A stretch of 64,000 nt of DNA from Alistipes muris (GCF_943193205.1 NZ_CALPDD010000007.1:61600-125599), one strand, 5' to 3'. Counted from the first letter of the stretch, positions 25,579 to 33,805 are shown. Notes: generated by a model not told the origin, from the sequence alone. Program-made: numbers and translations.

Positions 25579-25764
25579 TCATGCAGGGACACAAGACATT
25601 CTTATTGTTTCTTCTCGTATTGCGATTTGAACAATTTGTTCCCTTGTAAAGTAGTTGGAATTTCCATTTCCCCATGTGCAGTAAAAAAGCTCCATACCGC
25701 CCTTCACGTTGTTCATTTCCTTTTTCGAGAGCTGCTGTGCAGCGAAATTCTTCATCGATTTCAT
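25579..25764 (-). CDS. KGG-leader precursor peptide 3
   Basis: 61 aa. Leader MKSMKNFAAQQLSKKEM then NNVKGG (GG at 22-23). Core of 38 residues with an aromatic first part (MELFYCTWGNGNSNYF), an amphipathic helix-like second part (TREQIVQIAIREETIRM) and two cysteines (FYC and MSC). This is the most bacteriocin-like core of the four: short, one potential disulfide, aromatic head and helical tail. No activity can be claimed from sequence. Confidence 0.75.
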   Translation of the reverse strand: MKSMKNFAAQQLSKKEMNNVKGGMELFYCTWGNGNSNYFTREQIVQIAIREETIRMSCVPA

Positions 25765-25993
25765 AGTTGTAAGTTTTTGTTGTTTTTCAAGTTTTTAATT
25801 TCGTTCGGACTTTTGCTTCTCGACGGATATTCCGGAACCGCCGTTTTCATTATCGCACTGCGATTCTGAAAAGATTTGCTACCTTTGCGATGCCTTTCTA
25901 CGATTTTGTTGGACATGTGAGTTCTCAGGCTCGGTTCGGCTTCCTCGCGGGAAGGCTTTTTATTTGCTACGGCCGGCAAAGCCATAGTTGAAT
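25697..25993. repeat. Precursor-linked cassette repeat, copy 3
   Basis: Third copy of the element at 18571-18880 and 20001-20293, again upstream of a KGG precursor. Confidence 0.85.
25880..25961 (+). ncRNA. Divergent small RNA candidate in cassette copy 3
   Basis: -7 box TACCTTTG (25880-25887), terminator stem and T-run at 25939-25961, as in the other copies. Confidence 0.45.
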
Positions 25994-25999
25994 ACACTT

Positions 26000-26365
26000 C
26001 TATAATGTGAAATTGCCATAAAAAGATCTGTCGGAATCCGTTTCTATCTCTATCACATAATCACCCGGATTACCTGAGATGATTATCTCTATAGAGCTAT
26101 TTCCCATCTCGAACCACTGTTCGCCGGTCGAAATATTGATGATCATTGCAGTAAATGAAATATCATCCTCGGGAAATTCAACCACGACCGAGTTGCTGAA
26201 ACCATGGTACCAACAGACAGGTAACAATACTACACTACGGGGGCCTAACTTTCTTGTTTTGTCTTGAACTATAATGCTTCTGTCGCCCTGTTTTTCATCG
26301 CCTTGCACAGTTCGAGAAGTTGCAATGCCCATTATCAGGCAAATTGCGAGAATAATTTTTTTCAT
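26000..26365 (-). CDS. DUF3244-like small secreted protein
   Basis: 121 aa. Signal peptide (KKIILAICLIMGIATS), then RSIIVQDKT and a beta-sandwich-like body (VVEFPEDDISFTAMIINIS) ending with GDYVIEIETDSDRSFYGNFTL, the usual end of DUF3244 proteins in Bacteroidetes. Function unknown. As the only small exported protein without a GG leader in the cluster, it is a reasonable immunity or carrier candidate, but that is inference. Confidence 0.7.
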   Translation of the reverse strand: MKKIILAICLIMGIATSRTVQGDEKQGDRSIIVQDKTRKLGPRSVVLLPVCWYHGFSNSVVVEFPEDDISFTAMIINISTGEQWFEMGNSSIEIIISGNPGDYVIEIETDSDRSFYGNFTL

Positions 26366-26482
26366 TAGGGTTGCATTTAATTTACTATACTACAAAAGTA
26401 CAAGACAATAAAGTATAAAGACTAAAAAATGGGCTAAAAAATTCTATCATTGTTCAGATGTAATATTTTGAAAATAAATAAA

Positions 26483-26523
26483 TTACGCATGCGATAGATG
26501 TCGATTTTCTATCACATGCGTAA
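26483..26523 (-). terminator. Large hairpin downstream of the TPR regulator gene
   Basis: TTACGCATGCGATAGA and TCTATCACATGCGTAA pair over 16 positions (one mismatch, a G-U on the minus strand) around 9 nt. The minus strand then reads TTTATTTATTTTC, so it may end the regulator transcript. Confidence 0.5.
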
Positions 26524-26536
26524 CGTGTTGATTATT

Positions 26537-26568
26537 AGATACCTTTTCCTTTACGGGGAAGGGTATCT
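26537..26568. other. Second hairpin downstream of the TPR regulator gene
   Basis: AGATACCTTTTCC pairs with GGGAAGGGTATCT over 13 positions, with two G-U pairs if transcribed on the plus strand. No clear T-run follows on either strand. Confidence 0.4.
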
Positions 26569-26594
26569 TGATAGATACACTGAATATCAGAAGT

Positions 26595-28232
26595 TTATCT
26601 GATGTTTTGCAGAAATATTTCTTTGGATGCTGCTGCGGAATTACCAATCAGCATTTTCAGACGGGATTTTCGGTTATAGACATTATCTATTTTTGTCTGC
26701 ATGAAAATGCTGATGGCGCGGTATGAAAACCCGGCACAAAGATAACAGAACAAGTCGTAGTCCGCCATTTTTATCTCCGGTATCTGCGCTCGGATTTTCT
26801 TCAAAATGTCCTCGTTGCAAAGATTCACAATCCGTTCCAATTCGCTCTTCGTCTGTTTGTCGGTGCCTAAATTCTGAATCGCCCGTTTGACCTCATTATA
26901 AATCGCGATTTGCTCGTTCGGAGTATCCCGACGCTCGTAATAGGTGCAGCCCAAGCTGTCTATAAGCTCAAACTTTTCATGGAAAAGCTGTGTGACCAAG
27001 TGAGACATCTCGGTGTTCTTGCTCTGCAATACATCTTGAATATCGCTCGCGATATTCATATATCGTTCTATTTCTGTATTCTTCCGTTGAATGCGTCTGT
27101 ACAGCCAAAAAATTACTGCTCCTGCAAAAAGACAGATAGATAGGATAACAATGATTCCCAAGCGATGGTTCGCTTTCAACTTATACGTAGCGGCATCGGC
27201 TCGGCTGCGGAAATGGTCTCGCTGAGTAGTAATTACTGATTGCTGGAGCATTTGCCGAGATACTGTAATCTGAAAATCATTGCAATATTCCAATGCGTTG
27301 AGTGCTTTTTGCGGATTATTGCGTATTTTCTCGATCCAATATATCCGAAGCGAAATCTTAGCGCTGTCAGCCGACGTGGCGGCCGAATGCCATGCTTCAT
27401 TCAAACAGAAGTCCACGCTGTCCGTCTTATTCTCTTGAACATAGCAATGTGCGAGAGTAGACCAATCCGAATGATCTATCGGCAACATTAACCTGTTTTT
27501 TATCGCCAATATGGACTCTTTAGCTTTTCGATAATCTCGTATGATTTCATGACATAAGGCATAGCTACTCAGGCATGCTCCCCACAACGCAGTATCACAT
27601 CGCTCCTGAGCTAAAACGATGGTTTGTTCCAAAAGTTCTTTTTCTTTAGTTCTATCGGATGCGTTGCCATATGCGATTCCCAATGCCAATAAAGCATAAT
27701 CTTTATGCAATGATGCGTCTGCCTGGCAAAAACAATCGTAGGCTTTTTGTGCATATTTCAACTCTTCCGCGGTGTTGTATGTATCATTATATATATCGGA
27801 AATATTCCGATATATCAGACCGCAATAAAGATAATCTCCTGCATGAAGAGCATATTCTTCGGCTTGCAGAAATGAAATAATGGCATTTTGGTAGGCGTGG
27901 GCATTATATTGCACCCGGCCGAGATAGTAATATGCAAGCATCTTTTCCCTCTCGGTTCCATGCTCTTGATAATAGTTGATTGCTACGAGAATCAAGGAAT
28001 CGTTCGTCTTGTCAAAATAGTTTTTATCGAGAGCCTGTGAATAAAGCAGAGCGTATTTTGCCTTGTCTTTCCTACGCGATAAATTGTCGGGATCGATCTG
28101 CTCCAGAATATTTAATGAGCTATCAGGCTTTTCCTGCATCAGAACTTCGGCCTGATTCAGCGCCATCTCCGAAGCCGTATTGCACCCATAAAAGAGACAT
28201 AGTAATATTACGAGATAAAGATATTTCATCAT
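26595..28232 (-). CDS. TPR lipoprotein/membrane regulator with C-terminal HTH
   Basis: 545 aa. Lipobox FYGC near residue 17. TPR-like helical repeats span about 25-330 (AYYYLGRVQYNAHAYQNAII is one). One membrane helix lies near 360 (LGIIVILSICLFAGAVIFWLY), then a coiled coil, and a C-terminal helix-turn-helix-like end (MADYDLFCYLCAGFSYRAI, KIDNVYNRKSRLKMLI) resembling the LuxR-like ends of Bacteroidetes TPR regulators. It would sense a periplasmic peptide or envelope cue and act on transcription at the membrane. It is the first gene of the cluster, so it is the likely regulator. Confidence 0.75.
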   Translation of the reverse strand: MMKYLYLVILLCLFYGCNTASEMALNQAEVLMQEKPDSSLNILEQIDPDNLSRRKDKAKYALLYSQALDKNYFDKTNDSLILVAINYYQEHGTEREKMLAYYYLGRVQYNAHAYQNAIISFLQAEEYALHAGDYLYCGLIYRNISDIYNDTYNTAEELKYAQKAYDCFCQADASLHKDYALLALGIAYGNASDRTKEKELLEQTIVLAQERCDTALWGACLSSYALCHEIIRDYRKAKESILAIKNRLMLPIDHSDWSTLAHCYVQENKTDSVDFCLNEAWHSAATSADSAKISLRIYWIEKIRNNPQKALNALEYCNDFQITVSRQMLQQSVITTQRDHFRSRADAATYKLKANHRLGIIVILSICLFAGAVIFWLYRRIQRKNTEIERYMNIASDIQDVLQSKNTEMSHLVTQLFHEKFELIDSLGCTYYERRDTPNEQIAIYNEVKRAIQNLGTDKQTKSELERIVNLCNEDILKKIRAQIPEIKMADYDLFCYLCAGFSYRAISIFMQTKIDNVYNRKSRLKMLIGNSAAASKEIFLQNIR

Positions 28233-28330
28233 TTCCTACAAGAATCGAATTTATACAAAAATAATATTTTTTGTACAAAGGCCGATACATCCGATTACAT
28301 TTTATCGTTATAAGGTTCATAATGGAATCC

Positions 28331-28920
28331 TTATACCAAAACCGGATTGACTTTTAGAGTATCAAGATTCAAATATGCACCTCGGTGTTCGATCATGCCG
28401 TTCCGGAACATTTTCCAAAGTATGTTGCAGCCCAGCTGTGCCAATGTCGAATTGATGAAAAGGTCTTGTTTTTCCAGTGCTTCGGCCAACGAGCAGCTCG
28501 GTCCCGAATCTTCGGCTTTCACCCGAGCATGGTCGGTGTATTCGGTAATGACCGGAAGCGCGGCAACCGGTTCGTATTTTTCGGAGTGCGGTTGTTTGAT
28601 CTTTCGGGAGATCGTTCCCAGCAGTACTTGACCGAATGTCTGACCGTTCCCGAAATCCATCCAGTAGAGGGGCTTCTGCCGGTCGTAAAGGCTCATTTCG
28701 CGAGCTTGTTTAAGTATTTTCCACAAGGCGAGCCGGGATTTCGTATTATCCGTACAGGTAATAAATATGTTCGCCATATCGTCGCTTCCCGTTTCTCCTA
28801 CCAGAGAGGGATAGCAGTGCGGTTCTGCCGTCCAGTCGTTCCCGAAAAATTGTTGACACGGGAGATAAGACATTGCGCCTTGTTGAGCCCGATTTCGGAT
28901 TCGGAATAAACAGCTGAAAG
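28331..28920 (-). pseudogene. Broken PRTRC-type ThiF gene
   Basis: The C-terminal 180 codons keep PRTRC ThiF features: PLYWMDFGNGQTFGQVLLG, DSGPSCSLAEALEKQDLFIN and a final NLDTLKVNPVLV. Just upstream, SEIGLNKAQCLISRVNNF continues the same protein in another frame (shift near 28840) and QLF in a third (near 28900). The N-terminal nucleotide-binding Rossmann part is gone. PRTRC cassettes (ParB- and ThiF-related) travel on plasmids and ICEs; the other PRTRC genes were not seen here. It marks an old junction between the cargo block and the mob genes. Confidence 0.75.
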
Positions 28921-29041
28921 CTATCTATATGTAATTCTCTTTATCTCAAAAAGCATATCTTATTCACAAGGATAACAATTCGGGACGAGTTCGAGACAAT
29001 GATTCTCAAAAATCGCCTGTCTAATACAGGAGGTTAATATG

Positions 29042-30280
29042 TTAAGGAGCTTGGATTTTACGAAAACTGTTTTTTCTCTTCTTTTTCTTTCTCCGTTGCT
29101 CCAGTTGGCGCTCCTCATTGACTTGCATGTCGAACAGCTCCAGTATCTCCCGGGCGGGGTGCGAGGCCGGGTAGGCCTCCTGCCACGAGCGTGCCTCGGG
29201 CCGTCTCGACGGGTCCATAGCCAACTGCTGCGACCGCCCGTAAAGCGCGTTGAAGACGTTCGCCGCGTAGAGCTTTCCGAGCGCCGAGCCGTTGGCGACG
29301 ATGCCGCTGCGGTGGTCCACGAACGTCACGCCGTAGATGCGGCCCGTCGGATTGGTCCGAAATACGGCGTCGACGCCCTTCTCGCGCAGATGCCGGCAGA
29401 AGGAGTCTTTCGACCATGACGTCAGGACGGTGTTGCGCACCTTGCTCCGCAGCTCGTCCAAGGCGCCCGGCTCGCGCAGCGTCTCTTTCGAGCGGGCATA
29501 GTACCGCTGCAAGGCTTCATATCCCACGTCCCGTCCGATGCGGCTCGACTTGATGGGCTTGCCGCGGCCGTAGCCGTCGTCGCCCCGCGCGCCGTAGACG
29601 ATGCCCGCATAGTCGCGGCCCTCGATCGTCCCGGTCATCTCCACGACCTGCATGTTGTACAGCTCCAGCAGCGTCCTAAATTCCCCGAACGATGCGCACC
29701 GGTATCGTTTCAGGCACTCCCGCACCGAGGACTGAATCTGCTGCTTGATATTGCCCGCCTTGTAGTCCACTTTCCGCAGTTCGTTCGCCGCGTCCTGCTC
29801 CTGTCCCGGCACGACGGGATGCAGTCCGTATTTGCATTCCAGATCGCGCAGAATCGTCATCGAACGCTCTCTTTCGTGCGAATCCCGAATTTTGCGCCCC
29901 GCCGCGTCGATGCGCAGCGAGACGATGTGCAGGTGCTCGCGGTGGATGTCCTTGTGCTTGAAAACGATGTAGGGCTGCCGCCCGTAGCCCATCCGCTCCA
30001 TATACTCGGCGGCAACCTCCCGGAGCTGTTCATCGGTCAGCCGGTCCTCCGGCGCGGGGTTGAGCGAGGTGTGGAAAACGGTGTTCGTCGTGCGCCGGTT
30101 GGCTTTGAGGTAAGGCATGATACTCTCCATGCAGGCCTCCATGTCGAGCCGGCTGTCGTCCGCCAGCGGCGGCAGCATGCCCTGCGTAAAGAGCACTTCG
30201 GCGTCGCCCCGGTCGACCTTCTCTTTGTTGTAGTAGAGCGCGCCGCCGACCGTCGCGCCCGAGCGGATGTTGGCTACCAC
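29042..30280 (-). CDS. mobB: MobB-type relaxase
   Basis: 412 aa, GTG start at 30280 overlapping the mobA stop by seven bases. The relaxase metal motif is HKDIHREHLH (about residues 109-118), and the early TTNTVFHTSLNPAPED segment is typical of Bacteroides relaxases. The tail is very basic (RRKKKKRKNSF). It nicks oriT and pilots the single strand into the coupling protein. Its usual downstream partner mobC lies 21.5 kb away. Confidence 0.9.
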   Translation of the reverse strand: MVANIRSGATVGGALYYNKEKVDRGDAEVLFTQGMLPPLADDSRLDMEACMESIMPYLKANRRTTNTVFHTSLNPAPEDRLTDEQLREVAAEYMERMGYGRQPYIVFKHKDIHREHLHIVSLRIDAAGRKIRDSHERERSMTILRDLECKYGLHPVVPGQEQDAANELRKVDYKAGNIKQQIQSSVRECLKRYRCASFGEFRTLLELYNMQVVEMTGTIEGRDYAGIVYGARGDDGYGRGKPIKSSRIGRDVGYEALQRYYARSKETLREPGALDELRSKVRNTVLTSWSKDSFCRHLREKGVDAVFRTNPTGRIYGVTFVDHRSGIVANGSALGKLYAANVFNALYGRSQQLAMDPSRRPEARSWQEAYPASHPAREILELFDMQVNEERQLEQRRKKKKRKNSFRKIQAP

Positions 30281-30675
30281 TGCTTCGCCAACCGTTTGGC
30301 AAGGTCCAGAATCTCTACGCTCAGGGCCTTCAGTTCGCTCGTCCGTTGCTCCAGCGCAGCAATCTGCCGAGGTATGGTTGCCGACGAAAAGTGCGTGTTG
30401 ATGGCCTTGACCACTTGGTTGTAGTTGTTGCCGATGCGCTGGAATTGGTAGTAAAAGTCGTTCAGCCGGGCCACGAACTCCGTCTTCGAGGGGTCGCGTC
30501 TGACCACCGTAAAGGCTTCGCCGAAGATGCGGCGGGCGATAAAGCGGCTGCGGTTCTCCTCCGATCCGGCCTCGGTAAGCATCCGCCCGAATTGCAGGTT
30601 CTGTTCTTCGTTCAGGCGGAAGGAGTACTTGTAGCTCCGCGGCTTGGTTTCATCTCTTTTTCCCATTATCATCAT
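30274..30675 (-). CDS. mobA: MobA-type relaxosome accessory protein
   Basis: About 133 aa. Candidate starts are ATG at 30675, 30672 or 30666, all in a short M-rich run. Near the N-terminus SYKYSFRLNEEQN resembles a ribbon-helix-helix strand, and the C-terminal half is helical (NDFYYQFQRIGNNYNQVVKAIN is family-typical). MobA binds oriT and aids MobB. Co-transcribed with mobB; a probable oriT lies upstream. Confidence 0.85.
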   Translation of the reverse strand: MMIMGKRDETKPRSYKYSFRLNEEQNLQFGRMLTEAGSEENRSRFIARRIFGEAFTVVRRDPSKTEFVARLNDFYYQFQRIGNNYNQVVKAINTHFSSATIPRQIAALEQRTSELKALSVEILDLAKRLAKQW

Positions 30676-30723
30676 CAATCAAAAAGTGGCGCGACTCGGG
30701 AGCGCCGCAACGGCCCCGCAGGG

Positions 30724-30775
30724 CGAGCGTTTTTGTCGGACAAACGGCAGTTTGTCGGACAAAAACACAGCTCGC
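30724..30775. other. Candidate oriT/operator: 52-bp imperfect palindrome
   Basis: Two direct copies of TTTGTCGGACAAA (30732-30744 and 30751-30763) are each near-palindromic. Together, with one mismatch, they form a larger inverted repeat (30730-30745/30750-30765) flanked by GCGAG and CTCGC. Position just upstream of mobA suits oriT or an operator. Confidence 0.5.
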
Positions 30776-31047
30776 TACCGTCGGGCGACGGTATGGATCG
30801 GACACAAAACAATCCTCCGAAATTCTTCAAAATCGGCTTTCCGAAATCAAGGGTTTCTCCCCGTCGATGGTTGCCGCTGCGTTGCGACGCGGCAGGGCGA
30901 TGCGGGTCGTGTACCGTCGTGAGGGCGAGCTGCGCTCCGGGTGCAATATTACGACGATTCCGGGAGGTGCAAAAGCCCGCCGAACGGCCATAGACGGCCC
31001 GGAGCGGACATGGATTACAGCGGGTTGAAATGGGCCCTATCTTGCGG

Positions 31048-31215
31048 CATGCAAACCGACAGACCGATATTTCAATCGGCGTTCATGCGAATCTATGCGG
31101 ATGCAAAGAATGGTTTGTTGGTATATGTAAACCAACGAATATATATACCGGCAAACCAATACACCGATAAATATCCAAACCACCCGACCGATATATCAGC
31201 CAATACCCGAAGAAA
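31048..31215. repeat. Degenerate AAACC-containing repeats upstream of parA
   Basis: At least four AT-rich units starting AAACC and carrying ACCGATA-like ends occur near 31053, 31128, 31153 and 31178 (AAACCGACAGACCGATAT and AAACCACCCGACCGATAT are closest). GTTGGT/ACCAAC forms an inverted pair near 31118-31137. This could be a ParA-linked centromere or an operator. The rest of 30780-31309 shows no gene. Confidence 0.35.
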
Positions 31216-31309
31216 TACACCTGCGAATCCGTTAACCGACAAATGTATCCGTATGGAAACGGCGACGTAGACCGGTATAGCGATCAATCATTCATTAAAC
31301 CTGTCTGTT

Positions 31310-32101
31310 ATGGAATCGAACAACAAACAACCCAACGTGCCTGTGCGCATCGCCGTCTGCAACCAGAAGGGCGGTGTCGGCAAATCGACCTTCACGACCC
31401 TGCTCGCCAGCCACCTGCACTACTCGCTGGGGCGCGACGTGCTGGTCGTGGACTGCGACTACCCGCAGTGGAGCATCCACGCCCAACGCGAACGGGAACT
31501 CGCGGCCGTGGAGCAGAGCGACTACTACAAGCTGATGATGGTGCGGCAGTTCCGGCAGACGGGCCGCAAGCTCTGGCCCGTGGTGCGGTGCATGCCTGCC
31601 GATGCCGGGACGGAGGTCGGCCGCTTTCTGAGCAGCAGCGGCTACCGGCCGTCGATCATCCTCTACGACCTGCCGGGCACGGTCAATGCCGAAGGCGTCA
31701 TCGGCAGCCTCTCGTCGCTCGACCGGCTGTTCGTGCCGATGAAGGCCGACAAGGTGGTTATGGAGAGCACGCTGTCGTTCGCGCGGACGCTTCACCTCAC
31801 GCTGGTGCAAAACGGCGCCGTGCGACTTGCGGGGGTGCATCTGTTCTGGACGATGATCGACCGCCGGGAGCGCACGCCGCTCTACGGGCAATACGAGGAG
31901 GTGATCCGTCAGCTGGGCTTGCCGCTTATGTGGACCCATGTGCCGTATCGGTCGAAGTTCAACAAGGAGCTGCTGGCGGACGGCACGGGCGTCGGCCGCT
32001 CGACGTTGCTGGCTCCCGAACGCTCCTTCGCCGCCGATGCGCAGCTCGACGCCCTCGCCTCGGAGATACTCTCGATTCTGAACATGACCGACAATGGTTA
32101 A
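31310..32101 (+). CDS. traA: ParA-type ATPase (TraA of CTn family)
   Basis: 263 aa. Deviant Walker A QKGGVGKST (residues about 19-27), the A' region VLVVDCDYPQWS and Walker B-like SIILYDLPGT. This is the ParA/MinD ATPase that begins CTnDOT-type transfer operons and is thought to aid maintenance or segregation. It overlaps the next gene by eight bases, so translation is coupled. The start is the ATG at 31310 following a gene-free region with repeats. Confidence 0.88.
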   Translation: MESNNKQPNVPVRIAVCNQKGGVGKSTFTTLLASHLHYSLGRDVLVVDCDYPQWSIHAQRERELAAVEQSDYYKLMMVRQFRQTGRKLWPVVRCMPADAGTEVGRFLSSSGYRPSIILYDLPGTVNAEGVIGSLSSLDRLFVPMKADKVVMESTLSFARTLHLTLVQNGAVRLAGVHLFWTMIDRRERTPLYGQYEEVIRQLGLPLMWTHVPYRSKFNKELLADGTGVGRSTLLAPERSFAADAQLDALASEILSILNMTDNG

Positions 32102-32504
32102 AAAGCAGAATCCCCGCATCGACGAGGAGCTGGTGCGGCAGATGATCGGCGGGCAGGCCCCGCTGACGGAGAACGTGGTCGTGGACACGGACGCCGAGCC
32201 GCAGCCCGAGGATGCTCCGCCACCGGAGGCCGCATCGGCCGCGGAGCCGCGCCGACGCCGGGCACCCTTGCCCGACTTCAAGAAGACCTTTCTCTTGCCG
32301 CAGGACAATACCCGCACGAGCCGGTCGTCGATATACGTCAGCGCCCATATCAAGCGAATGATCACCGAGGTAGTGAAGAAGATCGGACAAGAGCATATGA
32401 CGGTTACAGCCTACGTGGACAACATTCTGCGGCATCATCTGGAACTCTACAAGGACGACATCAACCGCATCCACAAGGAGCAGAACTCGAAAAACATCAT
32501 CTGA
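32094..32504 (+). CDS. DUF3408-like ICE protein (TraB type)
   Basis: 136 aa. A disordered acidic, Pro-rich first half (EDAPPPEAASAAEPRRRRA) and a C-terminal ribbon-helix-helix-like part (TSRSSIYVSAHIKRMITEVV ... VTAYVDNILRHHLE). DUF3408 proteins follow parA in Bacteroidetes ICEs and probably bind DNA, perhaps as ParA's partner. Overlaps parA by eight bases. Confidence 0.8.
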   Translation: MVKKQNPRIDEELVRQMIGGQAPLTENVVVDTDAEPQPEDAPPPEAASAAEPRRRRAPLPDFKKTFLLPQDNTRTSRSSIYVSAHIKRMITEVVKKIGQEHMTVTAYVDNILRHHLELYKDDINRIHKEQNSKNII

Positions 32505-32517
32505 AAAACGAAAAGCC

Positions 32518-33042
32518 ATGACCGCATTCATCATCATCGCCGCGTGCCTGGTCTGCCTCGACCGTATGTTCTTCAAAGGGCAGCTACTGTCGATCTTCAT
32601 CGACGGGGCGCAGGCCTTTCTCTGCCGCAGGGGCCGCCCGTCGGCAACGGACCGCGCGGAACCTGCCGAAGCCATGCCCCCGCCCGCGCTGGTCATCACG
32701 CGCCGCTATGCGAACGGCCCTAAGCGGCCGGCGGCGGCCGGCGGGAAACAATCCGTCGAAGGGGCCGCTATATTTGCACGGCAAGCCCGTTCGGAGCCGC
32801 AGATGAAGGGTTGGAGCGATCTTGTCGTGCACCCCGCCATCGGCGAGGAGGGCGAAATGATCGAACCCGAAGAGCCGGCATCTTACCCGGCGGAGCCTCC
32901 GACCTCAAAGGCTGAGCTGCGCGACCCGGAGGTGGTCTCGCTGCTCGGCACGCTGGAGGAGGGCGAGCGGCTCCTGACGGGCGACGCAACGCAGGAAGAG
33001 ATGCGCGCGATCGAGAATTTCGACATGCGCAATTACGTATAA
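32518..33042 (+). CDS. TraD/DUF4122-like transfer protein
   Basis: 174 aa. One N-terminal membrane segment (TAFIIIAACLVCLDRMFF), then a Pro/Ala/Arg-rich linker and an acidic C-terminus (DPEVVSLLGTLEEGERLL). Size, shape and place between the DUF3408 and TraE genes fit the TraD protein of CTn elements. No enzymatic motif. Assignment is mainly by position. Confidence 0.55.
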   Translation: MTAFIIIAACLVCLDRMFFKGQLLSIFIDGAQAFLCRRGRPSATDRAEPAEAMPPPALVITRRYANGPKRPAAAGGKQSVEGAAIFARQARSEPQMKGWSDLVVHPAIGEEGEMIEPEEPASYPAEPPTSKAELRDPEVVSLLGTLEEGERLLTGDATQEEMRAIENFDMRNYV

Positions 33043-33120
33043 ATCCGAAAACACCGCAACGCATGAGATGGGATAACGAATACGGCTGATGCAGCCGCAC
33101 ATACGAACGACGTTACAGCC

Positions 33121-33159
33121 GGCCGCAGCTTCTTTCGGAAAGCAGCCTGCGGCCCTTTT
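33121..33159 (+). terminator. Hairpin before traE, possible attenuator
   Basis: GGCCGCAG and CTGCGGCC pair around an inner CTTT/AAAG stem, then CTTTT. The short T-run suggests partial termination inside the transfer operon. Confidence 0.5.
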
Positions 33160-33186
33160 CATACCCTTATCCAAACCAACTACGAC

Positions 33187-33483
33187 ATGAAAAAGAAAAT
33201 CGTTCCGAGCCTCGCGGCGCTCTTCGCCGCGCTCTCCGCCTCAGCGCAGGGCAATGGCATGGCCGGGATCAACGAGGCGACCAATATGGTCACCTCCTAT
33301 TTCGACCCCATCACGAAGCTGGCTTACGCCGTTGCTGCCGTGCTGGGCCTTATCGGCGGTATTAAAGTTTATTCGAAGTTCTCGTCGGGCGACCCGGACG
33401 TCTCGAAGACCGCTGCGGGGTGGTTCTTCGCCTGCATCTTTCTGGTGGTCGCCGCCACGGTCTTACGCTCGTTCTTCCTCTGA
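33187..33483 (+). CDS. traE: TraE, DUF4134 inner membrane protein
   Basis: 98 aa. Signal sequence ending SASAQ, then two membrane helices (YAVAAVLGLIGGIKVY and FFACIFLVVAATVLRSFF) joined by SSGDPDVSKTAAGW. This is the VirB2/VirB3-like small protein of CTn transfer systems. Three bases separate its stop from traF. Confidence 0.88.
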   Translation: MKKKIVPSLAALFAALSASAQGNGMAGINEATNMVTSYFDPITKLAYAVAAVLGLIGGIKVYSKFSSGDPDVSKTAAGWFFACIFLVVAATVLRSFFL

Positions 33484-33486
33484 CGT

Positions 33487-33801
33487 ATGGCCGAGTATCG
33501 GATCAACAAGGGCGTGGGCCGGCAGGTCGAGTTCAAGGGCCTCACGGCGCAATATCTGTTTCTCTTCGTCGGCGGGCTGGTCGGCGTGTTCCTGCTCTTC
33601 GTCGTCATGTATATGAGCGGCGTGTCGCAGACGGCCTGCATCCTCCTGGCCGCGGTTGCCGGAACGGGCCTCGTCTGGGGCACGTTCTACCTGAACCGCA
33701 CCTTCGGGCCGCACGGGCTGATGAAACTCCGGGCCTCGAAGCGGCACCCGCGCCGCATTATCCACCGCCGCAGCATCCGGCGTCTCATCCCGACACGCTA
33801 A
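33487..33801 (+). CDS. traF: TraF, DUF4133 inner membrane protein
   Basis: 104 aa. Starts AEYRINKGVGRQVEFKGL, the usual DUF4133 opening. Two membrane helices follow (YLFLFVGGLVGVFLLFVVMY and TACILLAAVAGTGLVWGTF), then a very basic tail (HPRRIIHRRSIRRLI). VirB3-like partner of the TraG ATPase encoded next. Confidence 0.88.
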   Translation: MAEYRINKGVGRQVEFKGLTAQYLFLFVGGLVGVFLLFVVMYMSGVSQTACILLAAVAGTGLVWGTFYLNRTFGPHGLMKLRASKRHPRRIIHRRSIRRLIPTR

Positions 33802-33805
33802 GACC

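Noticed and set aside
31048..31215. CRISPR-like impression from spaced AAACC units
   Set aside because: Units are degenerate and unevenly spaced, spacers are not unique, and no cas gene is present.
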